The position numbers and the translations under genes are program-made. The notes beneath the pieces were generated by a model, which was given only the letters and a program-made list of their open reading frames with translations, searched no databases and was not told the DNA's origin. Shown one piece after another: positions 35,000-45,660 of a stretch of 64,000 bases of DNA. The DNA is from Ascochyta rabiei (Eukaryota > Ascomycota > Dothideomycetes > Pleosporales > Didymellaceae), in contig NC_082416.1 in NCBI RefSeq assembly GCF_004011695.2, positions 1,426,001 through 1,490,000 of the forward strand. Direction: 5' to 3'. Within the stretch, counting starts at the first letter, position 1, and the number at the start of each line of letters is the position of its first letter.

Positions 35000-35881
35000 T
35001 TACTCGGCCAGAGACCAGCTACCCTTGACGCGGGTCCACTCGGTCATGCCAATGGCAGCCCAGGCGGCGTCGGAGAGGTCAATGTCGTGGCCAGAGCAGC
35101 CAGGGCACAGGTCCATGATGGTGGCGGGAACCGTCTTGCCGTTGTACTCGATGTTGATCTTCTTTCCGCACCAGGGGTTGGTGGCCTCACCAGTCATGGC
35201 GTCATAGGTAGAGGCTCCCCAGGCGGGCGCAGCGAGGGCAACGACCATGTCGGTGGGGTAGAGAGGCTTTCCGCAAGCACCGAGAGCGCCGTTGAGGGGG
35301 TTGATGGTCAGGTCACCGGTGAAGGATCCAGAGCCAGAGCTAGAGGCAGAGGCAGAGCCAGAGCTAGGGGGAGAGGCAGCCGCGCTGGAGGTGGCAGGAG
35401 CAGGGGCAGCTGAGGTGACGGGAGCAGGCGTGTAGGCAGCTTCAGTGGTGGTTGGCGCGACTGGAGCAGGTGCAGACGAGGTCTCGACAGGCGCGGCAGA
35501 GGAGACAACGACCACGGTAGAGGAGGGGGTGGGAGTCTGGACAGGAGGAGTGTAGACGCTTGAGGGCTCCTGGACAGCAGAGGGAGTGTAGGCGGGAGTG
35601 TAGGCGGGCGTGTAGGCGGGCGTGTAGGCGGGCGTGGAAGCAGGAGTAGAGGTGGCCACGGGAGTAGTCTCGGCCGCCACGGAGCTGGAGGGCTGCTCGA
35701 AGAAGTAGCCGCCAGCGGTGGTGGTGGCCTCAGCTGCGGGGACGTCGTCGTCCCAGACGGTGGTGTAGACGACTACAGTCTCCACCTGGACCTCAGTCTT
35801 GGTGAGTAGGTCGCGCTTGAAGGGAACAGCGGCAGCCAAGGAGCCGAAGAGGACGGAAGCGAGAATCTGGGAGGACTTCAT
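35000..35881 (-). CDS. secreted RlpA-like double-psi beta-barrel protein
   Basis: Single-exon gene, 293 aa. The N-terminal signal peptide (MKSSQILASVLFGSLAAAVP) is followed by KR, a likely Kex2 site. A long Ala/Pro/Thr/Ser linker includes four YTPA units (12-bp DNA repeat near 35585-35635), typical of O-glycosylated wall-associated proteins. The C-terminal ~105 residues form the double-psi barrel: GDLTINPLNGALGACGKPL, then MVVALAAPAWG, NPWCGKKINIEYNGKTV, ATIMDLCPGCSGHDIDLSDA and AWAAIG. Cys residues and the D-L-C-P-G-C...D-I-D-L-S core match the expansin/cerato-platanin-like, Asp f 7-type fungal family. It is likely located at the cell wall or extracellular space; no enzymatic activity is established. 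The 3' end ends SWSLAE. Confidence 0.88.
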   Translation of the reverse strand: MKSSQILASVLFGSLAAAVPFKRDLLTKTEVQVETVVVYTTVWDDDVPAAEATTTAGGYFFEQPSSSVAAETTPVATSTPASTPAYTPAYTPAYTPAYTPSAVQEPSSVYTPPVQTPTPSSTVVVVSSAAPVETSSAPAPVAPTTTEAAYTPAPVTSAAPAPATSSAAASPPSSGSASASSSGSGSFTGDLTINPLNGALGACGKPLYPTDMVVALAAPAWGASTYDAMTGEATNPWCGKKINIEYNGKTVPATIMDLCPGCSGHDIDLSDAAWAAIGMTEWTRVKGSWSLAE

Positions 35882-38800
35882 GTTGATGATGGTAAATGTG
35901 CTTGGTAAGCTTGTTGTGCGTGCAGCAGGTGTTGGTAGAGAGTGAGTCTGGTGGTGAACCGGCTAGCAGTTCAGCGTGTAGAGACTGGTTGGTGTTTGTG
36001 TCGTAAAGACTGACGAGATGCTGAGATCTCTGGGAGGGAATGAATGCGTTTGGGGGGAAAGGAAAGTGAACAAGTGCTAGACCTCAAGCCTGTAGAGAGT
36101 GAACAGAGCAGGAGGGGCGCGAGGTTATAAAGAATGAGTGATGGTGGAGGGTGGTGGAGAGAGAAGGAAGGAGCTACGCAGTGGAGCAAAGCAAAGAGTA
36201 AGCTGTGGGCTGGCGTGCCTAGCGTCTCCGACCCCTGGCAACGCACGACGCCGCGCTCGCATCCTCCGCTGGCTTTCACGCCGACCTGCGCCATGTCGTC
36301 TAGCAGCACACTGGGCGCCCTCGGCCCGGCTGCCTGGGAGGGAACGGCGCTGCCTTGGCTAAACTCAACAACAGCGCTGGCGCCGTCAGCCACCGTCGCG
36401 CTCGAGACTGCCTGCGCGCCCGCTGCTTTACCGGCTGCAGATGGCACATGTCAAGCACCAAGGCGCAGCATTTCAAATGTGCTTTCTCTCTTTGTGCCAT
36501 CACTGTGCGACGGCGACGTTCCACACGGACCTTGACTATGATGCTGTTCACGGTGCTGTCCATGGCGCTGTCCACGGCGCTGGCCACGGCGCTGACAGGC
36601 TGTTCAAGCCTGCTCCTCAATGCGGTCAAGCTCTCAGGCACTGCACAAACTGACCTGTCTCACGTTTCCGCAAGGGGCATGCTGCCGGCCGAGAGCCGAC
36701 GAATCGCTGCGCGGCGCTGCACTGATCGTCAGGAACGCTCGAATTCGCGTCTTGCTGTGCCAGGGACATGGCTGCAAGCTGAACGAAACGCGCGACAAAA
36801 CATCTCAGAAACAGAGGCTCTACGCCCCGCCCCCCAACACCTCAGGTGCGCGCACAAAATGTCACCACATGGGAACACGCAAACACGTGGAAATGGCAGA
36901 ATCGCTCCAGACGTTGAGTGCTGCTTTCATGTGAGCCAAGAGCAGCGCACCGCGAAAGCTGGTCCGCCACTCGCGCTGCGTGGAGCCGTGGGCACTCGGA
37001 ATTTGCTTTCCACAGGCGCTCAATTGGTCTCCTCATCGCTCCACTGCCGCCAACAACTGCCAAAACCTGCTGTGCGCCGATTTGCGACGTAGCGCCTGTA
37101 GGGCAGCGAGTCGAGCGTCAAGGTGACAACACTGTGACCGGCTGTCTCACGGCGACTCGTTCGCTTCTGCCGCTCAACCCACTGTTCCGCATCCCCACAG
37201 CTTTCTGGACTCACCAAAAGCGCTCACCATGCGCGGGAGATTACTTGTGGGCCCGCTGCACGTTGGGCGTTTCCCTACTGGGTGTGGGTGTGGCTGCCTT
37301 CCGCGCGGCAGGGCACGCTCAGAGTTTCTTATCCACCTATCGATACCGATAGCTATCCATCTCCACACCCGGCATCGTGGGCCTATCGTGGCTGCAGAAG
37401 AGCATTTGGCCCTGGGTTCTAGGCAGGAAAGAGTTTTCTTTGTTGCGTCGTTGTGCATGCTATCGTGCGCTCACCCGTTTCTGCTTCGCCTGTCTCAACA
37501 CCTCGCACTCCCTCACTGCGGAGCTAGCTTGTTGTGCTGCCGACTAGAGAACGTCAACATTACTCCACCGCACCTCGAAGCCCTCTCAGGCGGGGTAAAA
37601 GAAATCCATGGTGCACCACTTGACCAGATGCTCATCGCCGACGAGAAAGGCCAAGGTCGTGGAACACGATTCTAGACGCTCAATTGCTGGACTCATCCTG
37701 TCCCATGGTTCGGCACTGCAGCAACCAGCCGCTCTGCCAGTCATAGTGCAATCCAGCCCCAGCCTTTCCGACATCTGCCGAGGCCACTGACGAAATGTCG
37801 TCGGCTTTTGCATACACGAGCCATACTTCTGCCAGGCTGCCACACCCAGAAACACACATTTCAGCTCGGAGGGTCGCCGAAAGCTCGACGCGACACGTTG
37901 TGGCCTCTGGAGAACGTCACCTCACCCAAGTCACTCACAAGCGCGCATGTTCCAGCACACCGCCACTATGATGGCAAGGCAGATGCGATCTACTACCAGC
38001 ACACTGCTCCTCTGTCGATCAAAGTTACATCACCGTCTCAAGCGAGCAACCTTCTTGTATCCGTGCACACAACATTTCATATCCCTCAGGTATCTTACTC
38101 GCATGTGGCCGCACAGTTGGACTTGTCGTACAAGGTAGGATACTGTAGGACCTGAACGTCAATTGTGGTAGAGCAACGTTAGTTGTATTGAAGGGGCTCA
38201 GCAGCCAGAAACACCTCCAACCAGCTGTCGAGTCGAGACAGTGAGTACCAGGTCCAGACCAGCCCATGCAAACGTGGCTATTACGCGAGACCTTTTGGCC
38301 CTTTACTATGGCGAGGAGACTGCCTTTGCTTTATGTTGATGGCCATCGAAGGTCACGCACAGGGCCGCGCTCATATTAACCTTGGTGCCGTCAACGCTTA
38401 CTTCCTCAGTTTGATCTATTACTCATGTCATTCAAAGCAGTTGTTCCAATCTCACGTGTTGTGCGCCCTATAGCCACGTTTGTAGCTGAATTTCAGATGC
38501 AGCTGGTATGTTAATCTTGGTGTTACATATCCGGCTTGGAACTCGAATTATTACCTGCACTTCTCGCAATCGACTAGATTCAAATTGAGGGCGCAGACTG
38601 GGAGTCTGTTCAGGTCAGGGCGACAACAGCGGGCATTGTATGCTTGCATTCTTCCCAAAATAAGAGAGGGGTTCTGAGGTTTTGGTCCATCCTTGATTGC
38701 AAAACGGAAGGAATCACACACGTCTGCGCTTCGACGTAGGAAGTACTGTTCAACTTGTTTAGGAGGGTCATTCATTCTGAACGCATACTTAATGTCTTGT

Positions 38801-39482
38801 GCCAGATAACGCTCATAGGGAGCTCGACAACTCATTCGGAGTTGTTGGAGGTTGGGAGCGGCCGTAGATGAATCCGCATTGTACGTCTCGATGCCAATGC
38901 ATGCCCCAGCCATGCAAAAGCGTCCCCAATTATTTAATCATGGGATTCTTGAAATATGTATGAATGGTCATGCCGAGAAGAGACGGAAGCTAAGAGGGCC
39001 GACTATAGCTTGGCAACTCCATCCTGGATATGCAGTCGATTCACATGCTCTCAACAACGCTCAAGTTGAGTCATCTTTACTTTGGACAGTCGCTGGTTCC
39101 CATGCATCAACATAATGTTACCTCTGCTATCTCTTGGGGTAAATCTGGTAGCGAAGTAGAGTTGCGTCGCTTCGACATGTCATTGATTACAAGCACTCGT
39201 TGGGTTTTGTGAGGGGTATCAAGGGTATTGACTAAATGCAGTAATTTCGCATGCTTGCATTCCGGAAAACAAAGAACGTAGCAAAACGTGTAAACGACGT
39301 CAGTATAGATCTAGAAGCAGATTTCAACCCCTTCTTACTGGCATCAAATAGTAAGAATGCTGCACTGTATGGTCTTGGGTATCAACAAGAGAGAGGCCAT
39401 AAGTATTGACTCGCCTATCGCAAAGCCCTGACTTGAAGTCCCTTCCGCACTCCCGTCCTTACACGTTCCTCTTCTTATTACT
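35882..39482. other. 3.6 kb without a firm gene
   Basis: Begins with the CT-rich promoter side of the double-psi barrel gene. 36130-38500 holds only short overlapping frames. A 120-codon minus-strand frame at 38551-38913 is listed separately at low confidence. No RNA gene or transposon recognised. Confidence 0.4.
38551..38913 (-). CDS. possible Cys-rich small protein, 120 aa
   Basis: Open frame starting MAGACIGIETYNADSS, with eight Cys including a C-terminal pair pattern (CEKC) and CC near residue 95. No signal peptide at this start and no recognised family; an upstream exon could exist but none was convincing. It could be a small effector-like protein, a relic or chance. Confidence 0.2.
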   Translation of the reverse strand: MAGACIGIETYNADSSTAAPNLQQLRMSCRAPYERYLAQDIKYAFRMNDPPKQVEQYFLRRSADVCDSFRFAIKDGPKPQNPSLILGRMQAYNARCCRPDLNRLPVCALNLNLVDCEKCR

Positions 39483-40842
39483 ATGGTCTAAAAACTGTTT
39501 ACGGCCACCCTTTTGGTTGTCCTGGCCATCGCTCTACCCCAGACGTCCACAGCTCCGAAGGGAAATACGCAAGGGTACCCATTTGTAGACCCTTTGTCAG
39601 ACGACGAACCGCTACCCAATCCTTACAATGTTGATGACGGGTTCATTGACTGGAGCACATACAAGTCCAAGGGTGCAAATCTTGGCAGCTGGCTCGAGAA
39701 GGAACGCGTCCATGACCCCATCTGGTGGGTCAACGTAGGTGGTGCAAACGCCTCAGATGAATGGGTAAGTGATAGAACGCCAGGATAAAAAAACTCCCCA
39801 CACTACTAACATACAAAGACTCTGTGTCAGATTCTTGGCGAGCAGTGCGGTCCCATCTTCGAGGAACGTTACGGCAGCTTTCTCAACTTTAGCACAATCG
39901 ATACTCTCGCCAGTGTCGGCGTCAACACGCTGCGTATCCCCACCACATACGCAGCCTGGGTCAAGGTTCCTGGCTCCGAATTCCACTCTGGCAACCAAGT
40001 CCAGTTCCTCGACCGCATTGTCACCTACGCCGTCAACCGTTACAACATGCACATCATCATTGGTCTCCACTCTCTCCCTGGCGGCGTGAACTCTCTCGAT
40101 GTCGGTGAAGCCTTCTTCCACGACGACTGGTTCTACAACCAAACCAACCTGGCTTACTCCTACCTGGCTGTAGACCGCATACTTGACTACATCAAGGCCT
40201 CGCCCCTCGGCCTGAACAAGTTCACCATCGAGCCCCTTAACGAAGCCTCGGACACCAACCTTGTCAACTTTGGCACAGAAGCCGGCCTGACCGACAAGGG
40301 TACCGACTGGGTGAACCAATACTACTACGACGTCTTGGAGCGTATCAGGAAAGTCGATGCTCGTATTCCCATGATGATCCAGGACTGCTTCAAGGGCGCC
40401 GAATTCTGGGCACCGTTCTACAACACCACGGACACCATCGTCATGGACACACACGTCTACTACTTCGCCGCCGCTGGCACGTACTCTAACTACGTCAATG
40501 GCGCTGTCTGCGGTCAGGCACAGTACATTGCAAATCAGACCAAGTTCCCCAACTTCATTGGCGAGTGGTCGCTGCAGACCATGTACAACAACACACTTGC
40601 TAACCGTGAGAGCATCTTCAACACCGAGAGGTATGCGTGGAGTGAGTATTTGAGCGGCGGAGGTAAACTTATCATTCCTTCTTTATAACGTAGCTAACAA
40701 AAGTGCAGCATTCTGGACGGCTGTCTCGTACTCTACTACGCCGGTAGATGGCGAGGGTACCCAGAGGGAGTACTGGAGCTATGTCGATCTGATCGAGCAG
40801 GGCGTTGCCAAGCCACAGGTACCTGGCCAGGTTTTCTGCTAG
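39483..40842 (+). CDS. GH5 exo-beta-1,3-glucanase, start codon region damaged
   Basis: Secreted glucan 1,3-beta-glucosidase (glycoside hydrolase family 5), acting on cell-wall beta-glucan. Exons 39483-39764, 39831-40662 and 40709-40842 (introns 66 and 46 bp, GT-AG) total 1248 nt. N-terminal motifs are STYKSKGANLGSWLEKE and EQCGPIFEERYGSFL, then NTLRIPTTYAAWVKVPG. The acid/base Glu lies in FTIEPLNEASD and the nucleophile Glu in FIGEWSLQ, with HVYYFAA between. The C-terminus is FWTAVSYSTT...GQVFC. The expected signal peptide (KLFTATLLVVLAIALPQTS) is present, but the only in-frame ATG (39483) is followed by GTC and then TAA at codon 3. A CAA-to-TAA change would explain it. Translation might begin at TTG 39513 or from an unseen upstream exon; otherwise the gene is silent. 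Everything downstream is intact. Confidence 0.85.
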
Positions 40843-42052
40843 ATAGAGAGCTTCTTGTAGACGGGGAGGACGTGGAGAAGAGCACAAGCAAGGCTTTAGT
40901 CGAGGCACCTTACTTTGGACGTCTCCGTGTCGTGTGTGATATCTTGTAACACCAATACATAATTTAGTCCTTGTACGGTAGCCATGCCTACCGCGGGTAT
41001 CATGGGTAGATTGTATACACCATCCCCTTCTGTTCTAATCTCCGTTGTTTGACAGTGCATCAACACCTATACGCCACCAAGCACAACATTCACCAACTCT
41101 TCAAACACGTTAAACCCCACTCTACACCCAGCGTTCACCAACCCGAACATGCAACATAGCCTTGTCTTCACAGAGCGCTCCGCCCCCCAAACCACCCAAA
41201 GCTTCTGCTCGCACAAGCCGTATTCTTGCTCGTCACAAATACGAACCTCCATGTTGCTGCACTCCCACGCTTTGACACCATCGAAACTTCCCTCTTTTTC
41301 TCGCAAATACTCGAGCTCGAGATGCAGACCTTCTGGGTCAAGATCCTGAAACTCGCTAGCCGGACCTTGCGAAGGGAGTCTCGCTTCCTGATCGCGCAAG
41401 ACTCCAGAAACCGCGCATTACTAATTTGCAATCACTTTTGTGCATCACTTCAGGGTCCAAAATCGCTCCCAGTGCCTGCTTGATTCTGGTTCTGGTTCTG
41501 GTTCTGGTTCTGAGAGGTTGCGCGGAACCTAAAAGAGACAAGCGATTGAGAATTAGTAACCCTTATCTCTGCACTGGGTAGGGGAGCTAAATCACCATGT
41601 GAGGTTTACATATCTTAGTAATGTGGAGAATCTACTGAGGGCTTCCAGGCTATGTTGTCTGTAGTGACGAACAAATTGCTGTAATTGAGCATGTCTGTCA
41701 CCTAAGTATATGTTGGAAATGCGCTGGAGTACTGTGATCTTCCAGCAAAGTGGTTAGGTTGACAGAGTAAGTTGAAGAGGGAACAGGGAAGTGGTACGAC
41801 TGCAGGACACGCCGCTACGATAGGTGAGGTTGAGCTCGTCATTCCAAGCACCGTGATACTCACATTGTCTGAATGCTGTAAACAAAGCACAGATGTCGAG
41901 CAGTTGGCTCATGAAGGCTTGCAAAGCAAAATGCTTGCAAAAGCAAAAGCAAAGCTCTAGCATAGCCAATGCCCTTTCTCTTGCCATAGATGATTCAGCT
42001 CAATCCACGATACCAATGCAAGTGCCTGAAGCCAAGACTGATGACCTCCTGC
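40843..42052. other. intergenic with TTCTGG hexamer repeat
   Basis: 3' flank of the glucanase. A short (GGTTCT)n run lies near 41482-41512. A 110-codon minus-strand frame at 41067-41399 has no recognisable domain and is not called. Nothing else is supported. Confidence 0.4.
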
Positions 42053-43170
42053 TCAGTCTAAGATGATAACCTCCGTCGTTCTGTCACCGCGACGCTTTTT
42101 GCTTCTTGCTCCAACCACCTCGAAGTAGTCAGTGGCATCACTGTCCGCAGTGACAGAGATTTCTCGATCGCGCTTGTGGGTGTCCTCCTTTTTTTATCTT
42201 CAGTGCCGCTGCGTCTCTTTCCTGTGACCGTCAGATACTGCGGAACAAAGTTTGTAGATCGCAAATACTTTGTAGCATCTGACGAGCTGCATAAGTTCCT
42301 CAAAACTCAGCTGATTTTCTGGTCGCTCCTCGGGTGGAACTGGTGTTGGCACTCTGGGCACAACAACAAGTGTCCGTAGTGCAGCTAACGGTATGAGCGC
42401 AGGCTGTTCGAGAACGAGTCGTGCTTACTGAGTGACCGATACTTGAAATAGAATGTTGCGAAAGGAACCCCATAAACATCATCTACAACCCCCCAGTCGG
42501 TGTCTACCATTTCGTGTGCCTCTGCTAGACTGTACGATTGTCAAGCTCCTAGTTGACCTCTGAGAAATGCGTGTGACGACATACGTAGCTGTATGCGTCT
42601 TTGCTTATCCCTCGAGTGCCTTCTCCGAGATCGCATATACAATAAGTATATCCATAGGCTCTGCTCCGTTGTAACCACGGCGAGCATTCTCGATGCCGTA
42701 AGTAAAGATTTTGATTATACTAGAAGACGAAAGCTTGTCCATTAACTTCTTGTTGACTCAATCGGCGTTGCCTTTGAGTAAAGCATGTTGTAAGTAGGGG
42801 CAGGGTTTTACGGCTTGGGAAAGCAAACCTACCTGCAGCCATCTCACTGAACCAGAATCTTTGCACAACTGTCCGATCGCCAATCTTAGCAATTCCGCCT
42901 TCTGCGATGTAGTACTTGTTGAGAATAGATTCGTCCTTGTCGGAGATAATTCTTCAACGCACACTCCGTCGAGTTGTATACATGTACTGAACCCCAGTGC
43001 TGGGAGGGGCTGAAGAGACATAAAAATCCTGCGCCCGACTGCGCCTCAAAATAATTTGTGACCATTTTAAGCGGAGCTAACTCTTCTCTGTTGTCGTCGT
43101 ACTCTTGTAACGGCGTATCGTTGACAAGCATCTCTACAGTTAGACCCAGACAGACAGGCAGTACTGCCAT
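42053..43170 (-). pseudogene. DUF7918-like gene, copy A, frameshifted
   Basis: Reads from ATG at 43170 (MAVLPVCLGLTVEMLVNDTP, then LQEYDD...MVTNYFEAQSGAGF) in the pattern of fungal DUF7918-type proteins (V.v.g.pL.EY...v.kYiEa..gaeF; family recalled, not searched). The continuation (ALGFSTCIQLDGVCVEELSP) lies in another frame. PPEERPENQLSFEELMQLVR lies in a third place, and the end (RDREISVTADSDATDYFEVV..., closing EVIILD) follows another frame change at an A-run near 42190. Function of the family is unknown. With several frame breaks and no rescuing introns, this is a relic. Confidence 0.6.
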
Positions 43171-43540
43171 TGTTGCTAAGCCTTGATAAACTGGATGTGA
43201 GAAGACAGTCGGAATTCTGAGAATCGTGATGTTGTTCTGCATCATTCTTCGATGAAAGTGGGGTTGTATGAGCGAGTGTTGTAGCAAGGAGCAGGTATTT
43301 CTAGCAGCTAAAGGCCTACGCGGCTTCAGGTAAGGGTAGAATGTGGTGGCGTCAGCGTCATGGCAAGCGAAAGAGGACCGGATTTGATGCAAGTTAAAGC
43401 TAAGAGTTTTGTATTTCAGCAGACCAGGAAGATGGCGCAAGCAGTTGGAAACCAAATACGGGTCATTGAAACACGGTTCTGTGTAAATCGTTAGTATCTT
43501 TGCGAACATAGCACAGGCATAGCAGACTAAGATCGTATTA

Positions 43541-44670
43541 TTAATCCAACAAAATCACCTCATGAGCGTCACGAGGCCGCTCGCAGCCCCTTGTCTCCAC
43601 AATAGACAGGTCGTCAGAATCTCCGTGAATATCATGTGCAGCATCGCACTCGCGCTTGATACTTCGAGTGCCTTCTGCCTCCTGCTAATGCCTTGAAATT
43701 TCCTGTGTTCATGTCGAGATGGTAACACTGAGCTTCTTTTGGCTCTAGTGCCAATCGCGAACCGTTCAACTTTGGGTGAAGGGACCGGCTTTTCTTCGAC
43801 AATGATACGTAGAGCACTGGGTGCAGCTATCGGAATAGTTAGCAGTATTACAAGAAGAGGTCCACCTGGAAGTCATCTAAAGAGCGGTAATGAAGACACA
43901 GGGTTCCGAATGGGATCTCGATCGACGTAGTCATATACCATTCCTGGTCCCATTGACATCTTGGCTACACGAGGCTCACCTAAACTACCACAGTTGTCAG
44001 CCCGCTGTAGTTTGAGTCATCCAAAGTAGCTCTTTTCCTTACATAGCTTGGTGAGATCGAGCGTCTCCTTTCGGTGCCTTCTCTGGAATAGCTTTTATCA
44101 TTGGCAGAGTCCTCCGTGGCCTTGGGGCCTGGAGGTCCTCGTTTGGGCTAGGTGGGCGGCTTTCCGGTATTGCTGCGCTGCTTGGAAAGTCGAAAATTCG
44201 TAATCCAGCGCTAAGACACTTCGATTCTTTGCGTAGGCTCTTGAGATATACGATCCCTTCGGGATCCTCGACTTTGTAAGTAGTTAGTAACGCAACTTGG
44301 GTGACCTGATTTCCTGACACATACCAATGTTGAGTTCGGCGAACTAGTAGTTCTGGTGAAACCGTTGGCCATCTTGTGAGAATGTGATCCCAGTCATCCT
44401 GTTTGCTGGTCGATGAAGGAGCTCATTCTACGCAATGCCGCAGTGAGGTCCGCGATTACCATCTACGCTGCAGCTGATCTCTACGCCGTTGTTTGTTAGA
44501 AAAATTGCCCTGAACAAGGTTCTAATGACAAACTCGGCTCCCGGGTGTGCCTCAATATATCTAGTGACCTCCGTTGGTGGTGTCTCCTCATCTCCCTCGT
44601 ACTCGGCAAGTGACTCCTTGTTGACCGTGATCTCTGTGGTCAGACCCAGGTAGGCATCAAGTACTGCCAC
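43541..44670 (-). pseudogene. DUF7918-like gene, copy B, decayed
   Basis: Second copy with the same order: VAVLDAYLGLTTEITVNKES, LAEYEGDEETPPTEVTRYIE, AHPGAEF, later NGVEISCSVDG, then FAELNI joined by a good 50-bp-class intron (GTATGT..ACAAAG) to EDPEGIVYLKSLRKES. It closes DAHEVILLD with TAA at 43541-43543. Where copy A has ATG this copy has GTG (44668-44670). Frame changes lie around 44440, between SVDGNRG and LRRMSSFID, and before FAELNI; a TGA follows FIDQQTG. Start-to-start distance to copy A is 1500 bp and end-to-end 1488 bp, so the pair arose by tandem duplication. Confidence 0.6.
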
Positions 44671-45249
44671 ACTTGAAGCGTGGCCGAGGATGGAGTGAGT
44701 CAGGAAGGTATCGGTTGGAAGGCGAGTTCGTGACAATCGGTGAGTCGTAAAGACTGCAGCGTCATGTACACCGGTGCTGTCTCATTGACTGAATAGAAGT
44801 TGCAGCCTCTCCTCAAACTGGGTTTGCATTGTGCCACACTACACTGATATCTGTCAGTAAGCTCGGATTTGCGGTTACCTCTGCTCCCATTTTGCGTCAA
44901 TATGAGATGCTCTTACTTCTACGCTCGCACTGTAAAAATCCAGCTAAAGAGTCACTTCCTAAAGCCTCCGCTCATTATTTTTGTATACTCTTTCCAGCCA
45001 GTCGCCCAAATCTATCGTTGTTAAGCCACGAGAGTAAGCCCAGCGCCCCTAACGCTTCTGCAGAGCACCTCGACCTCAGATGCATGAGGCCAGGACGGAA
45101 TGATGGACTTGCTGCGGGAACAATGCTTGAATCTGAAAGCCGCAAGTTGATCGCCTGGCATTTGCTCCCCATTAGGCAAGATTCATACTTCGCCAAAAAA
45201 AAAAGGTACAAGACGTCCCCGAGCTTTTGTTGCTCGAGCGGTCTCTCAT

Positions 45250-45660
45250 GGTTGGCTCAGCTACGTGGGCATTGGCCTGCAATGTGCACCCTTCGATACT
45301 CGATATTCACCATTTACAAGGCCGTCGGAATTTGTATCCAGGTCAAGCAGCTCAGAAACTTTCTCGTATCTGAGCAATTTCAATCGAGACTCGAAGGGCT
45401 TGTCCACCGTATCCGGATCGGAGTCTGACCCATAAGAAACGTGTGAGTACAAACCATTCACAATCAATGCTTCCGTAATAGCCGAGAATCCCTTAGATGA
45501 AGGTTCGGTGACTTCCAACAGTAAACCCTGTCTTGGGTGCAACATGCACAACCTGGTATTCCGGCAGTGGTGTGTTATCTAAATAGATCTCGACTAAAAG
45601 CCGAGAAGGTCCTCGGGTGACGCTAAATCTTGGACTCGGTCTCGTCTGAACTCATTTTGG
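45250..45660 (-). pseudogene. possible third DUF7918-like fragment
   Basis: The minus strand reads PSPRFSVTRGPSRLLVEIYL and then DNTPLPEYQVVHVAPKTG, with the V-E-I-x-L-D-N-T-P-L-x-E-Y pattern of copies A and B. It then meets TAA after SHRTFI. A separate frame (45261-45551) covers the same DNA and cannot be excluded as real. Only the short N-terminal motif supports the assignment. Confidence 0.3.

Noticed and set aside
41067..41399. 110-codon minus-strand frame next to the TTCTGG repeat
   Set aside because: No signal peptide, domain or splice signal; the adjacent Arg/Thr run is a repeat artefact.
45261..45551. 96-codon minus-strand frame
   Set aside because: Overlaps, in another frame, the DUF7918-like N-terminal motif; no family and no start support.
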